Part shown: positions 53,288-63,204 of the stretch, in pieces
Layout: each line of letters opens with the position of its first letter
Position numbering within the stretch: the stretch's first letter is position 1
Source of the DNA: Methylomonas methanica
Lineage (GTDB): Bacteria; Pseudomonadota; Gammaproteobacteria; Methylococcales; Methylomonadaceae
DNA length: 64,000 nucleotides
NCBI GenBank assembly: GCA_001644045.1
Contig: LUUF01000115.1
Span: 32,551-96,550 of the forward strand
Reading direction: 5' to 3'
The notes under the pieces: generated by a model
Databases searched by the model: none
Seen by the model: only the letters and a program-made list of their open reading frames with translations
Told to the model about the DNA's origin: nothing
Position numbers and translations under genes: made by a program

Positions 53288-54988
53288 CTAAGCCTTGGCG
53301 TTGCCGGAGCGGCTGGCCCAAAATGGAATGGACAGCACCAGTATACACAGCAACCAATTCAGCAATTGCCGATTATAGAGGGTGTAGTTCAGTGCGACCG
53401 GTAAGCCTTCGCTAAAGTTCGGATGTGCTTGTATAAAATCGTAGGCGGCCATGAATTCGTGCGTTTCGCCTATCACCACGGCAAGTATGCCGAAGCTCAA
53501 AAAATACGCCAGCAAACGGTCGCGAGGTGTTTGCGAATCGCCGCCGGACAGGCTGTCGAAGCGCAGCATATGCCAGTGCAGCTGGCGCTGGGCCAGCCAT
53601 AGGCAAGCGATCAAGCCGCAAACGCCGATGGCCGGAATCGCGAATTGTTCGACGGGAAAACTCAGATACCGGCCGTTGAACGCCAGGCTGTAGGTTTTAT
53701 ATAGCGCTAGCACCGCGAAAAACAGGTAAGCGCTTCTTAACCGGTTTGCCAATACCGGCAGTGCCGGTTGGTTTGCCAAAATGGCGTAGCAGCGTTGCAT
53801 CAACAAGCCGCTCAGTAGGCCGTTTGCTGCAACGAGCAAGACGGTATAAGCCTGCTGCCAGATGCTGTAGCTGGTAAACCACAAGAAATCCGCCAGCGTT
53901 ACCAGGCAAACGCCAAATATTTGGGCCAGCGTCAAAAAGCCCACCAGGCGCGGAAGCGAAAGGTTTGGCAATTTTTTAAAGTAGATCGCGACCAGCAACA
54001 GCCACAGGCCGGTAGCCCAGGCAAAATTCAGCAACCAGTCCGGGTTTTCGTAAACTGGGCCGGTCAGCGGGAATACCGGTTCCCGGTCGATAGTCAGTAA
54101 GCCCCAATTGGCGCCGACCACGCCTTCGTTATGGCTTTTCCAGGGCTGGTTAAACGCTTCGACGATGTTGTAATCCAGGCCGTGGCGGTTCACCACTTCA
54201 ATCAGGCTGCGGATGAAGCGGGTTTCGTTAACCACGCTGGGGATGGCTTGGCCGCGTTGCCGGCCGGCGGCGGGCCAGCCAGATTCGCCGATCAGTATTG
54301 GTTTGTTAATGCCCATGCTGTGGGCTTTGTCTTCGATCTGCTTGACGATTTTCTCGACATGCCCCGCCGCATCTTCAATCGCCACCGGTTCATCTTCCCA
54401 GTAAGGCAGAATGTGCACGGTGATGAAATCCACTTCCTGCATCAGCTGCGGATACTTCAGATAAATAGACCAGACATCGGCATATGACACCGGCTGTTTC
54501 ACCGCCTGTTTAACTTGGCGGATATAGCCGATCAGCGTGTCCACATCCATATCCTTGCGCAGCAGGACTTCGTTACCGACTAGCACCCGCTTCACCACGT
54601 CCGGATTGGCGTTCACCGACTCGATCAGCGCGGCGATTTCCAGTTTATTGCTGGCATGGCCGTCGCCCAGCCAGCCTCCTTGAATCATTTCCACGCCGTG
54701 TTTGCGCGCAAATTCGGGAGTAGGCTGCATGCCGCCGAGGATCGAGTAGGTGCGGATGCTGTGGGTTTTATCCGCTACCAAGCCCAGGTCGGCGTCGATA
54801 TGTTCCGGCAACGGGAATTTTTCTTCGATCGGACTAAAACCTTCTCGGTAGGGCGCAAACGATAAGCTGCGCAATTTACCCGAAGGCACATCGACGCCGG
54901 CATCCTGCGGGCGATTCAGGCTCCAGGCGATGGCGCCGTGAACGATAACGATGAAAATGAGGCAGAACAGCAGTTTGGCGGTGCGCAT
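53288..54988 (-). CDS. GH17-like glucosidase/transferase with C-terminal membrane domain
   Basis: A 566-residue protein. One N-terminal helix (residues 5-22) is followed by a periplasmic GH17-like barrel (~35-320) with the acid/base [10 protein letters not shown] and nucleophile [11 protein letters not shown], and then about seven transmembrane helices (~330-560). This layout is known in proteins modifying beta-1,3 or cyclic glucans next to membrane glucosyltransferases. A role in periplasmic or exported beta-glucan remodelling is inferred; no glucan synthase is adjacent. Confidence 0.85.
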   Translation of the reverse strand: MRTAKLLFCLIFIVIVHGAIAWSLNRPQDAGVDVPSGKLRSLSFAPYREGFSPIEEKFPLPEHIDADLGLVADKTHSIRTYSILGGMQPTPEFARKHGVEMIQGGWLGDGHASNKLEIAALIESVNANPDVVKRVLVGNEVLLRKDMDVDTLIGYIRQVKQAVKQPVSYADVWSIYLKYPQLMQEVDFITVHILPYWEDEPVAIEDAAGHVEKIVKQIEDKAHSMGINKPILIGESGWPAAGRQRGQAIPSVVNETRFIRSLIEVVNRHGLDYNIVEAFNQPWKSHNEGVVGANWGLLTIDREPVFPLTGPVYENPDWLLNFAWATGLWLLLVAIYFKKLPNLSLPRLVGFLTLAQIFGVCLVTLADFLWFTSYSIWQQAYTVLLVAANGLLSGLLMQRCYAILANQPALPVLANRLRSAYLFFAVLALYKTYSLAFNGRYLSFPVEQFAIPAIGVCGLIACLWLAQRQLHWHMLRFDSLSGGDSQTPRDRLLAYFLSFGILAVVIGETHEFMAAYDFIQAHPNFSEGLPVALNYTLYNRQLLNWLLCILVLSIPFWASRSGNAKA

Positions 54989-55145
54989 GACAGGGGAGTT
55001 AAGCTGAGTTAGTGACTACGTGGGTTGCGGGGATTATACAGGCTTGGCGTAGAGCGGCGGCGGGTTATGATTGATACGCTGGCGGGTGAATATTCCGGAT
55101 TATTCAGTTGGGCAAGACATAGAAAATTCTGTTCCGGGAGGTGTT

Positions 55146-55367
55146 ATGAGCTTGCGATTGCTGTTGCGCCAGACCGGCGCCGGTCTGGCGGTCGGTTTTG
55201 GTGGTTGGTTGTGGAAACAGTGGACATTAATCTGCAACGAAAGTTGTGCGCCGGGGTGGTTGTTAACGATGATCTTGCTGAGCTTCTTGCTGCCGGCCGC
55301 GGCGTATTGGACGCTGTTGGTCTTGACGGCTGATCGCCCCAGGATGGGGGCCGAATCATCGCTGTAA
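55146..55367 (+). CDS. Small membrane protein
   Basis: A 73-residue protein with two hydrophobic segments (LAVGFGGWLWKQW region and PGWLLTMILLSFLLPAAAYWTLLVL). GGGAGGT just before ATG 55146 is a good ribosome site. Family not recognised; it stands alone between divergent and convergent neighbours. Confidence 0.6.
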   Translation: MSLRLLLRQTGAGLAVGFGGWLWKQWTLICNESCAPGWLLTMILLSFLLPAAAYWTLLVLTADRPRMGAESSL

Positions 55368-55437
55368 GTTTGATGTCGGCGTGCTTGGCGGCGGCGGTTT
55401 GGCTAAGTTTCTTTGAGTGAGGTGGCGCGGTCTTGGT

Positions 55438-56652
55438 TTATTTGCGTTCGCCGATTTTAGGCAGCCGATCCGCCAAACCCATCGCATGCCGAGTCAGCAG
55501 TTGTTTGGCGAAGGGCAGGTGGTCCAGCAAGGTCAGACCTGCGTTGCGGACGGCGGCAAGCGGCAGATTGTCGTTGGAGAATAGCTTTACCACGCTGTTG
55601 GTAAAGCCTATGGTTTTACCGTGATCTTGTTGACGTTGCCGGCTGTAGTTTTTCAGCAGGCGAGCATCGCCCAAATCGCCGTTTTGCTCGTGTTGGTCGA
55701 GCAGCATTTCCGCGAGTAAGGCCACATCGCGAATCCCCAGGTTGAAGCCTTGGCCGGCGACCGGATGCAGTTGATGCACGGCGTTGCCGATGATCACGGT
55801 GCGGCCGGAGACCATGCTTTCGGCGCGGATCAGGCTTAACGGAAACGCCCGGCGCGGCGCGGCCAATTTCAGTTCACCCAAACGGTAACCGAAGCAGTTT
55901 TGCAGCTCGGCGAGAAATTCGCGGTCGCTGACGTTAATCAGGGTTTCGGCTTGCTCGTGAGTGCGAGTCCACACCACCGCCGATTGTTTACCCGCTACCG
56001 GCAGCAAGGCCAACGGGCCGAACTCGGTAAAGCGCTCGAAGGCGATATTGCGATGCGGCAGTGCCGATTGCACGGTGGTGACCAGCGCGGTTTGACCGTA
56101 TTCGGTAACTTGCTGCGGAATTTCCAGCAGCTTGCGCACCGTGGAATTACCGCCGTCCGCGCCGACCAGCAGTTGCGCGCTGACGTTTAAGGAGCTGCCG
56201 TCATGCTGTTTCAGGCTGACATTAGCTGCGTCGCGGCCGGACATCAAGCCGGCAACCCGGGTTTGGTACAGGCAAACCGTGTCGGTTTTTTCGACCAGGT
56301 CGGCCATATGTTGTTCGATGTCGCGGGCGACTATCACATAACCCAAGGCTTCCACGCCTTGATCTGCCGCCGCCAGCCGGGTTTTCCCGAAATGGCCGCG
56401 ATCCGAGACGTGGATATATTTGATAGCGGTGGCTTTATTCGCAACGCCGCGCCAGGCGCCCAAGTCGTTGAGCAGTTCGACGGTGCCGGCCGCCAAGGCC
56501 AGCGCGCGGTCGCCGGCCGGCGAATTACGCAGTTGCTCGCGGCTATTGGCTTCGACCAAGGCTATCTTCAAGCCGCTGTTTTTCAGCGCCAGGGCCAGAC
56601 AATTACCGGCAAGGCCGGCGCCGACGATGATTAGGTCGAAATCGTGTTGCAT
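55438..56652 (-). CDS. ubiH: UbiH/UbiF-type FAD monooxygenase
   Basis: A 404-residue flavoprotein hydroxylase of ubiquinone synthesis, acting on the aromatic ring at the membrane. It has the FAD-binding start DLIIVGAGLAGNCLALALKN, the middle LLVGADGGNSTVRK and GNAVHQLHPVAGQGFNLGIRDV. The position directly downstream of pepP (3 bases) and ygfB is the conserved ygfB-pepP-ubiH order, which supports UbiH over UbiF or VisC. Confidence 0.9.
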   Translation of the reverse strand: MQHDFDLIIVGAGLAGNCLALALKNSGLKIALVEANSREQLRNSPAGDRALALAAGTVELLNDLGAWRGVANKATAIKYIHVSDRGHFGKTRLAAADQGVEALGYVIVARDIEQHMADLVEKTDTVCLYQTRVAGLMSGRDAANVSLKQHDGSSLNVSAQLLVGADGGNSTVRKLLEIPQQVTEYGQTALVTTVQSALPHRNIAFERFTEFGPLALLPVAGKQSAVVWTRTHEQAETLINVSDREFLAELQNCFGYRLGELKLAAPRRAFPLSLIRAESMVSGRTVIIGNAVHQLHPVAGQGFNLGIRDVALLAEMLLDQHEQNGDLGDARLLKNYSRQRQQDHGKTIGFTNSVVKLFSNDNLPLAAVRNAGLTLLDHLPFAKQLLTRHAMGLADRLPKIGERK

Positions 56653-56655
56653 TGC

Positions 56656-57963
56656 TTAGCTCGCCATCAACGCTTCGATGTCGGCAACGGCTTTGGGAAC
56701 GCCATGAGTGAGAATCTCATGACCGTCCTTGGTCACCAACACATCATCTTCGATACGAATACCGATGCCGCGCCATTGTTTGTCCACCGTTTCGCAATCT
56801 GCCGGTACGTATAGGCCGGGCTCTACAGTCAGAACCATTCCTGGTTCCAGCAAGCGCCATTCGTCCTTGATTTTGTAATCGCCGACGTCGTGTACGTCCA
56901 TGCCCAGCCAATGGCCGATGCGGTGCATGTAAAACTGTTTGTATTTTTCGTCCTTGATCAGCTTTTTGGGTTTGCCTCTTAACAAGCCCAGTTCGATCAA
57001 GCCCTTGGTCAGGGTTTCCACCGAGGCGTCGTGGGCCTTGTTCCAGGGATTGCCGGGTTTGATCTCGGCCAGCGCGGTGGCTTGGGCATCCAGCACCAAC
57101 TGGTACAACAACCTTTGCGGCTCGCTAAATTTGCCGGACACCGGGAAGGTGCGGGTGATGTCGGCGGCGTAGTGGTCGCACTCGACGCCGGCGTCGATCA
57201 GCAGTAAATCGCCTTTGTTCAGTTTGTCCTTGTTTTCCACGTAATGCAGCACGCAGGCATTCTTGCCGCCGGCGACGATGGACGGGTAGGCCACCGCGCG
57301 CAGGCCGTCCTGAATAAATTCGTGGATCAACTCGGCTTCGATTTGATATTCGTATAAGCCGGGTTTGCAGGCTTGCATGGCGCGGATATGGGCTTTGGCC
57401 GATACTTCGCCAGCGCGGCGCATCAATTTCAGTTCTTCCGCGCTTTTGAACAAGCGCATTTCGTGGAGGATGTGTTCCAGCGACACCAGTTCGCCCGGTG
57501 CGGTGACGCCGCTCCGGGATTGCTTGCGGATGTGGTTGATCCACTCCAGCAGTTTGTGGTCCAGATCGCTGTCCTTGCCCATCGGATAGAACACCTTGCT
57601 TTTGTTTTCCAGCATGCCGGGCAGGATGTCGTCCAGATCGTCGATCGGGAACGAGTCGTCGGCCTCGTAGTGCTTGGTGGCACCTTCCAGGCCGGCATGG
57701 GCGCCTTCCCACAAGGCTTTTTTCTCGTCGAACTCGCGGCAGAACAGAATGTACTCGCCTTGCTCGCGACCGGGGATGAACACGGCCATCGACTCGGCTT
57801 CGTTAAAGCCGGTAAGGTAGTAAAAGTCGCTATCCTGGCGAAACGGATAATGCACGTCGCGGTTGCGGGTACGTTGCGGCGCGCTGGCAATAATGGCGAT
57901 GTTACCCTTGCCGATTTGCTTCATCAGGCTGGCGCGGCGTTTTTTGAATTCGTTTTGTTTCAT
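56656..57963 (-). CDS. pepP: Xaa-Pro aminopeptidase
   Basis: A 435-residue di-metal peptidase removing N-terminal residues ahead of proline. Metal ligands are visible in IDAGVECDHYAADITRTFP (two Asp), HRIGHWLGMDVHDVG (His), VLTVEPGLY (Glu) and GIGIRIEDDVLV (Glu). The N-terminal creatinase-like domain includes YPFRQDSDFYYLTGFNE. It lies between ygfB and ubiH in the usual operon order. Confidence 0.96.
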   Translation of the reverse strand: MKQNEFKKRRASLMKQIGKGNIAIIASAPQRTRNRDVHYPFRQDSDFYYLTGFNEAESMAVFIPGREQGEYILFCREFDEKKALWEGAHAGLEGATKHYEADDSFPIDDLDDILPGMLENKSKVFYPMGKDSDLDHKLLEWINHIRKQSRSGVTAPGELVSLEHILHEMRLFKSAEELKLMRRAGEVSAKAHIRAMQACKPGLYEYQIEAELIHEFIQDGLRAVAYPSIVAGGKNACVLHYVENKDKLNKGDLLLIDAGVECDHYAADITRTFPVSGKFSEPQRLLYQLVLDAQATALAEIKPGNPWNKAHDASVETLTKGLIELGLLRGKPKKLIKDEKYKQFYMHRIGHWLGMDVHDVGDYKIKDEWRLLEPGMVLTVEPGLYVPADCETVDKQWRGIGIRIEDDVLVTKDGHEILTHGVPKAVADIEALMAS

Positions 57964-57978
57964 GGTCGATCTGCTTAA

Positions 57979-58506
57979 TTAATGCGGTTGCGATTGGCCG
58001 AGTTCGGCAAATTGATCGCGGACGGTAAACACTGCGGCCCGCACATATTCGCGCAGTTCGACCAAGGCATTTTCGTCGTCTTCGTCGCCGACGTCAGTAT
58101 CGATTTTAGTCAGCTCTATCATGTCGCGCATCACTTCGGCGGTATCGCCCGGCCAGTCGGAGCCGGTTTGCGCGTAACCCACGCCGAACAGAAAGCCCTG
58201 GCACCAACAGCGCAGCGCTTCCACCTGTTCGTCCAGCGGGTCGTCGTCTTCAGGCATCAGTAGGTCGAAGGCAAAATCCTCATTCTGGTTTTCCAGCAAT
58301 ACCCGGGTTTTCTCGAACACGCCATGCAGCAGCGCTTTGTCTTCGTCGATCAATTGTTGCTCGTCGTCGATCAGTTCGCGCAGCCAGTTTTCCGCGTCGG
58401 CGCGGATTTCGACGCAGAGCATGCCGGTGGCGATACCGTGCGCCTCGGCGGCGCCGAGGTCGGCGTCTTGTTGCTCTAAAATTGCTTCAACCGAACGGTA
58501 GGTCAT
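57979..58506 (-). CDS. ygfB: YgfB/UPF0149 family protein
   Basis: A 175-residue acidic helical protein with LGAAEAHGIATGMLCV, LMPEDDDPLDEQVEALRCWCQGFLFGVGY and a terminal ENALVELREYVRAAVFTVRDQF, typical of UPF0149/YgfB. In pseudomonads a YgfB member affects gene expression linked to beta-lactam tolerance; a conserved biochemical role is not settled. First gene of ygfB-pepP-ubiH, divergent from the TIGR02449-zapA pair. Confidence 0.92.
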   Translation of the reverse strand: MTYRSVEAILEQQDADLGAAEAHGIATGMLCVEIRADAENWLRELIDDEQQLIDEDKALLHGVFEKTRVLLENQNEDFAFDLLMPEDDDPLDEQVEALRCWCQGFLFGVGYAQTGSDWPGDTAEVMRDMIELTKIDTDVGDEDDENALVELREYVRAAVFTVRDQFAELGQSQPH

Positions 58507-58608
58507 CTGGGCTGTGTTTCCTATTAAAGCTGTTTAATAACATGGCTTATGCTAACATTCTTAGCCATCTACGATGATTATAACGTCATATCGGCCCATA
58601 CTCTTGCT

Positions 58609-58836
58609 ATGTCTCAAACAGAAAAAGATCCGTCAAGCGAACTTGAAGCGTTGGAAGCGAAACTGGATACGCTGATTGCGCAATTCAATCAAGTCAAAAG
58701 CGAGAATAAGTCCTTGAAAGTTAAACAGGATGCCTTGGTTAGGGAAAAAGCCAAATTGTTGGAAAAAACCACCTTGGCCAAAACCCGAGTGGAGGCGATG
58801 ATTGCCCGATTGAAAGCCATGGAGCACGATTCGTGA
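58609..58836 (+). CDS. TIGR02449-like short coiled-coil protein
   Basis: A 75-residue, almost entirely coiled-coil protein (SSELEALEAKLDTLIAQFNQ, then LKVKQDALVREKAKLLEKT). Small proteins of this type (TIGR02449, resembling ZapB) precede zapA in many gammaproteobacteria and are thought to act with it at the division ring. The ATG at 58609 is chosen; its stop overlaps the GTG of zapA. Confidence 0.85.
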   Translation: MSQTEKDPSSELEALEAKLDTLIAQFNQVKSENKSLKVKQDALVREKAKLLEKTTLAKTRVEAMIARLKAMEHDS

Positions 58837-59132
58837 GTAAAGCCGTCCAGCCCGTTTCGCTGAATATCCTGGATAAGGAATACAAAATCGCTTGTGCCGC
58901 CGACGAAAAAGACACCTTAATCAGCTCCGCGCGCGAGTTGGATAGACAAATGCGCAAAATCCGCGATACCGGCAAGGTCAGCAGCACCGACCGCATCGCG
59001 GTACTGGCGGCCTTGAATTTGGCCCACGATTTGGTGGCATCCAACAAAACCGAAAGCGGTGGCGGCGTCGATATATGCGCGCGTTTGGCGGATTTGCGCA
59101 ACAAAATAGAAAACGTTTTGGAAAACCCGTAA
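58833..59132 (+). CDS. zapA: Cell division protein ZapA
   Basis: A 99-residue FtsZ-associated protein. It has VSLNILDKEYKIACAADEKDTLISSARELDRQMRKI and DRIAVLAALNLAHDLVA, followed by a C-terminal helix. ZapA cross-links FtsZ filaments. The GTG start overlaps the previous stop (GTGA). The 6S RNA gene follows, the usual gammaproteobacterial order. Confidence 0.95.
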   Translation: MSKAVQPVSLNILDKEYKIACAADEKDTLISSARELDRQMRKIRDTGKVSSTDRIAVLAALNLAHDLVASNKTESGGGVDICARLADLRNKIENVLENP

Positions 59133-59152
59133 TTCCCCGGTAGACTATAAGT

Positions 59153-59335
59153 CCAATCTCCTGCGGCGTTCGAGCAGTACTGGGTGTTTCCTGAACCTGT
59201 TTTTACCCCGGAAACTTTTTGCCATTCATGGTGCGCATGCCTGTTTATTCAGGAAGCCTGATTGACTGGATTTGGTTTCCACTTGAACCTTCGGTTCAAG
59301 GACGAAAGTATCAGACGGCGCAGGCGGGAGATCTC
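59153..59335 (+). ncRNA. ssrS: 6S RNA
   Basis: The region directly after zapA has the features of 6S RNA: 5' AATCTCCTGCGGCG pairs with 3' GCAGGCGGGAGAT as the closing stem, and the internal GCATGCCTG...CAGGAAGCCTGATTGACTG resembles E. coli 6S around GCATGCTCGG...CGAGAAGCCT. The hairpin TTGAACC-TTC-GGTTCAA matches the conserved 3' arm. 6S RNA mimics an open promoter and sequesters sigma-70 RNA polymerase. A T-rich tail follows. The ends are approximate. Confidence 0.9.
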
Positions 59336-59436
59336 TTCTTTTTTCCTCCTTTTTATTCCCGAGCTTGATTTGCAGGCTGGGTTTTTCTGCCTTGAGCTTG
59401 CACTGATCGTTTTGATTAATTCCTTATTTTTGACGT

Positions 59437-59550
59437 TGTGCCGCTGGCGCGACGGCTTGTTTGGGCGTCGGTTTCACGAAACAGCATCCGTGTTTTTCGC
59501 CCAGCGGGCGCTAACGCATGTAAATAGGCTGTCCAGCCGTTTTGGCCGTT
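59437..59550 (+). repeat. Dispersed repeat, 5' fragment
   Basis: CGCTGGCGCGACGGCTTGTT then CGTCGGTTTCACGAAAC and GCATCCGTGTTTTTCGCC match in order the first ~110 bases of the copy at 24212-24637 (minus strand). The remaining gap 59336-59731 holds nothing else recognisable apart from a T-rich stretch just after 6S RNA and the promoter region of the next gene. Confidence 0.65.
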
Positions 59551-59731
59551 GAAAAACTCCAGTGCTCTGTTCGGCATATGCGGGAACTTGTATCAAAAAC
59601 ACAAGACTTACCTGCGATAGCGATACGCGCCGAACGATTACGGCGAAAATACGGCTATCCCCTTTGACGCGCTAAGGATTACACTTTATAGCGTTACCGT
59701 AGCTCCAAACCTTCACAAATACCTTGGAAAA

Positions 59732-61261
59732 ATGACTATCGAATCCCTGATTAATTTTGCGATTCAACTTCTCGGTGCCGTAGCCGCCTCGTTTTTGGCC
59801 TACCGCTCCTTTCAAAAACGCCGGATTCAGCTCGGTGCGGAGCCTACGCTGCCGCAGTACTTTATTCGGCGCAGCACTTACTGGTCCGGGATTGTCCTGT
59901 ACTGCACGTTGATGGCCGGGTTGTTCTGCCTGCTGACCTGGCAGTGGTTACCGCTAGAGCCGCTGGTAACGCTGATCGTTAGCCATTTGCGCGCTGGCGA
60001 GTTGGTGAATCTGCTCTACGGTCTGGACGGCAATAAACTGTTGCCGTTGATCGCTGCCGGAATCATGTTGTTTTTCGTCGGGTGGGAAAACCCATTTAAC
60101 CCGTTGTTGATTTTACGGGACAGTATTCACGATGCGTTTGCGATTCCGACCAAAGCCGTCGAAGTTTATAACGCGCTGATCAAATCCCGGCTATCGGCGG
60201 CGGACGATAAAATCAAAGCCCAAATCGCCGATCGCCTCTTGGTGCAAAGCATCGACGCCGGCGACTTCGATAAATCTGGCGCCACGGTCGAATACAAATG
60301 GGCGCATAACAGCCTGCTGTTCGACCAAATCCAGCATTACGCCGACCAATCCTCCTATCGGCGCCTGTTCAGCGAACCGTCGCTGAAATGGGGCGAAATC
60401 TGCATTTCCTACAATGCGATGTCGGAAAAAGTGAATATTTGGAAAGAAGCCGAGCCGCATTACACCAAGACCGTCAATTTGTTGAAAGACTTGGATAAGC
60501 TAACCGGTCTGCTCTGCCGATTGCTGGCTGCGGCGGTGGTTTTCGGCAGCCCCAGCGAGAACGATATGTGGGCGACCGTGAAAAAACTCGGAGGCAATGT
60601 CCATGAAGCGCGCTTGAAGCACACTTATAAATACGTGCTGATATTTGCCGCCGCGACGGCTTTCGGCGTGATTTTGGGGCGCGAAGTGTCGGTGGCACTG
60701 CACAACGTATTCCTGTTTCCGGATACGCCGTTGCCGCACTTTAGCTATACCACCTTACGCTGGATCGCGTATTCGATCGCGATTTACGTGTTGCCGATTT
60801 CGTTGGTCTTCGTGTTGCGGAGTATTGCGTTCCGGCACCAGCAGGAACCCGCCGAAAATTATTACGGCTTCTACATGGCGATGATGTTTGTCGGTTTTAT
60901 CGTTAGTACTACGATATCGACCTTCATCTTGGAGCTGACCTTCTATCACCGGGACGATTTTAATTTCCTGGACAGCTTCCTCGACCACGCGCGTTGGGGC
61001 ATTATGCCGGCCCTGATTAGCGGTTTTGTGGCCTACCGGATGGATGTGCCGGCCAGCGAAGCGGAAGCCTTGAGCAAAACCGTTATTTCCGCCACTTTGC
61101 GTTTTCTGGCCTGGGGCGGGATTGCGGTGATTTTCATGCTGTATGCGACGGACGATTTGGCTATCGAGAAGCTGAATCTGCGGTTTACCTTGGTGGGGAC
61201 GGCGTTTTTTGTGACCGGCTTGCTGGGGGCGGCGGCGCGGTTTAAGACGGCTAGTGATTGA
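59732..61261 (+). CDS. Polytopic membrane protein of unknown function
   Basis: A 509-residue protein with three N-terminal hydrophobic helices (residues ~5-24, 52-72, 103-120), a soluble stretch of ~180 residues (~125-295, Lys/Asp/Glu/Tyr-rich) and about six C-terminal helices (~300-505), including TFILELTFYHRDDFNFLDSFLDHARWG between helices. I do not recognise the family. It is flanked by two copies of the dispersed repeat in the same orientation (59437-59550 and 61277-61445). There are no co-directional partners. Confidence 0.8.
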   Translation: MTIESLINFAIQLLGAVAASFLAYRSFQKRRIQLGAEPTLPQYFIRRSTYWSGIVLYCTLMAGLFCLLTWQWLPLEPLVTLIVSHLRAGELVNLLYGLDGNKLLPLIAAGIMLFFVGWENPFNPLLILRDSIHDAFAIPTKAVEVYNALIKSRLSAADDKIKAQIADRLLVQSIDAGDFDKSGATVEYKWAHNSLLFDQIQHYADQSSYRRLFSEPSLKWGEICISYNAMSEKVNIWKEAEPHYTKTVNLLKDLDKLTGLLCRLLAAAVVFGSPSENDMWATVKKLGGNVHEARLKHTYKYVLIFAAATAFGVILGREVSVALHNVFLFPDTPLPHFSYTTLRWIAYSIAIYVLPISLVFVLRSIAFRHQQEPAENYYGFYMAMMFVGFIVSTTISTFILELTFYHRDDFNFLDSFLDHARWGIMPALISGFVAYRMDVPASEAEALSKTVISATLRFLAWGGIAVIFMLYATDDLAIEKLNLRFTLVGTAFFVTGLLGAAARFKTASD

Positions 61262-61276
61262 GGTTGGGTTGTTATG

Positions 61277-61445
61277 GGTGTCGCTAACGCGACGGATTTT
61301 TGAATGTCGGTTCGCGAACTTGCATCCGCGACACTTTCTCTACGAAAACCCTCCCTGGTTTTTGCCCTCCGGGCCAGCCTGTCAGCTGTTCAGATTCGCT
61401 CGGGGCGAACTTGTGCATGGCGAAAAGAAAGTATCCAAAGAGCCG
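61277..61445 (+). repeat. Dispersed repeat, internally deleted copy
   Basis: It begins with the terminal motif GGTGTCGCTAACGCGACGG, continues GAATGTCGGTT, then jumps to the core from ~61332 (ACTTTCTCTACGAAAACCC through GGGCCAGCC), lacking ~85 bases present in the 24212-24637 copy. The core is about 80 percent identical to that copy. It starts 16 bases after the membrane protein stop. Confidence 0.7.
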
Positions 61446-62222
61446 AGGCGGCCCGATACCGCCTTGACCTAGCGCTCCGGCGCTTTATCTAGGGTCGGTG
61501 CGGTATACGGGAATAAACCTGTCCTGGGATTATTAGTGGTGGAGTAACTCCGAATATCGAAGTGTGCGGGCTATCTAACGCAGCAGTGTATGGTGCTTGG
61601 CATTGGGTTTTTAGGGCTCAAATAGCTAACTTGAATATTCTCTTTGCCGCGTAAGGTAAAGACCGTCAATTTTTAGATTGTTTATTTTACCTTGTTAACT
61701 GCCTCAAATGCCATGTGCGATAACTGCTTCAGAGTTTTTCACAGGCCTGCTAAAATTCATAAAGGGTAACCTGTAGTAAGTTCGTCGCCATTTAAATGAA
61801 TTCCTCAATACGCAACTACAGCCTTATCAATAACTCCTGCTGCTTCCGCTGGAGGCTCCGGTTCTTCCGCGCCAGGGAAATGATGACCTTTGAATGTTCA
61901 ACCATGCTTGTGATACAGTCTAGTGTGAAATATTTATGTACTCGTGCTTTTTTGAATTTTTGACGACCAAAATTTATAACTTAATGAACGAGTTATTTTT
62001 TTGCTGCTCGCACTAGTAACTCCACTTGGATTAACGAGCTCTGTAGTTTTCTCAGTTGATAACTGTTAGCAGATTAACTGACCGAATGTAGCTAAAAGAT
62101 TTAAAGTAATCAATATTAGATCGAAAATAGCTTAATGCTCCAATCAAGACACCGGCGCCTTGAAAGGAGTTTTTGCGATAAAACTTAACAACTAAACCCT
62201 TATCAAAATGTACTGAGGACTA
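61446..62222. other. AT-rich gene-free region
   Basis: No gene is supported. Base composition falls from GC-rich to AT-rich across this stretch. An imperfect hairpin around CTAGCGCTCCGGCGCTTTATC lies near 61470-61500. The right part is probably the leader of the polysaccharide-type genes; I find no JUMPstart/ops sequence. Confidence 0.5.
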
Positions 62223-63062
62223 ATGCTGATGAGTAGTACCCAACAAATCCCAGTATTTGTTATAAGCCTTGCTCGAGCTCCCGAACGACGCTTAGCTATC
62301 TGCCAACATTTATCAGATCTAAATATTGAATATCGACTAACTGACGCGGTTGATGGCATGGCCATGTCGGAGGCCGAAATTAATACTATCGTTGCTAAGA
62401 ACAGTAAAATGCACCCTGGGGCTGTAGGTTGTTATTTATCGCATCTACATATCTACGAAGCCATGAAACTAGAAAAAATTCCCATGGCTTTAGTAGTTGA
62501 AGATGACGCTCGGCTCAATCCGGACGTAACGGAAATGTTGAGTCAGGAAATATCCTTTAAAGACTGGGATTATTGCTTTCTGGACTGCGATGATCATAAC
62601 GATGAGGGGCCCGTTTTTTATGATGCCGATTCCGGACAAAAATTTGGTACCCGCTTTACCGTATTCGCTCTGTCCAGCGGCCCACAGACCACTCATGCTT
62701 ATATGATTACGCTGGAGGCTGCCATAAAGCGTTTGGAAAATGCTTACCCTTTAGTGAAAGCTATCGACCTCTATGATCACCTCCCTTATAACATCCGATT
62801 TTACGCCATAGTCTCACCAAAGGCGGCCTGGGTGAGCGAACATAGCCTAGAATCATTCACCTCTACCAAATGCAATAATATTAACGAGTTATCTTTTATT
62901 GCTCTTCGGCGCTGGCCAATTTTTTATCAAATCCGTGATTTTATTAAGCTTAAAAACTTTAAACGAAGTTTTCTGATCAAAAGTCTTCAGAAAAACGGGA
63001 AATTAAGTATTGATAAACGCTGGAAATCACTTCCGTCGGGACGAGAAGTGCTAGTGCGCTAA
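62223..63062 (+). CDS. Glycosyltransferase family 25 protein
   Basis: A 279-residue cytoplasmic enzyme. It opens with PVFVISLARAPERR, followed by GAVGCYLSHLHIYEAM and VVEDDARLNPDV, the family 25 signatures of lipooligosaccharide galactosyl/glucosyl transferases. AIDLYDHLPYN later replaces the usual PIDWxL region. GAGGA precedes the ATG; the start two codons later is an alternative. It is AT-rich compared with the rest of the window, consistent with a surface-polysaccharide locus acquired horizontally that continues to the right. Confidence 0.88.
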   Translation: MLMSSTQQIPVFVISLARAPERRLAICQHLSDLNIEYRLTDAVDGMAMSEAEINTIVAKNSKMHPGAVGCYLSHLHIYEAMKLEKIPMALVVEDDARLNPDVTEMLSQEISFKDWDYCFLDCDDHNDEGPVFYDADSGQKFGTRFTVFALSSGPQTTHAYMITLEAAIKRLENAYPLVKAIDLYDHLPYNIRFYAIVSPKAAWVSEHSLESFTSTKCNNINELSFIALRRWPIFYQIRDFIKLKNFKRSFLIKSLQKNGKLSIDKRWKSLPSGREVLVR

Positions 63063-63204
63063 GATTTTGCAATTTAATAACTACGCAGCGATTAAAATTG
63101 AACGCATCTAGATGCCGTGCAATACTTTCCGGTTAATAAGGTATTTATCCAATAAGATCGGGAATTCAGTAAGATTTTTTTGTTTTTATATATATAAATA
63201 AATT

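Noticed and set aside
59262..59552. 96-codon open frame after zapA
   Set aside because: It begins inside the 6S RNA gene and runs into the repeat fragment, so it is explained by those features.
61254..61492. Short frames over the repeat at 61277-61445
   Set aside because: They translate the repeat; the same translated motif appears in the frame inside the 24212-24637 copy, showing shared repeat DNA rather than a conserved gene with control signals.
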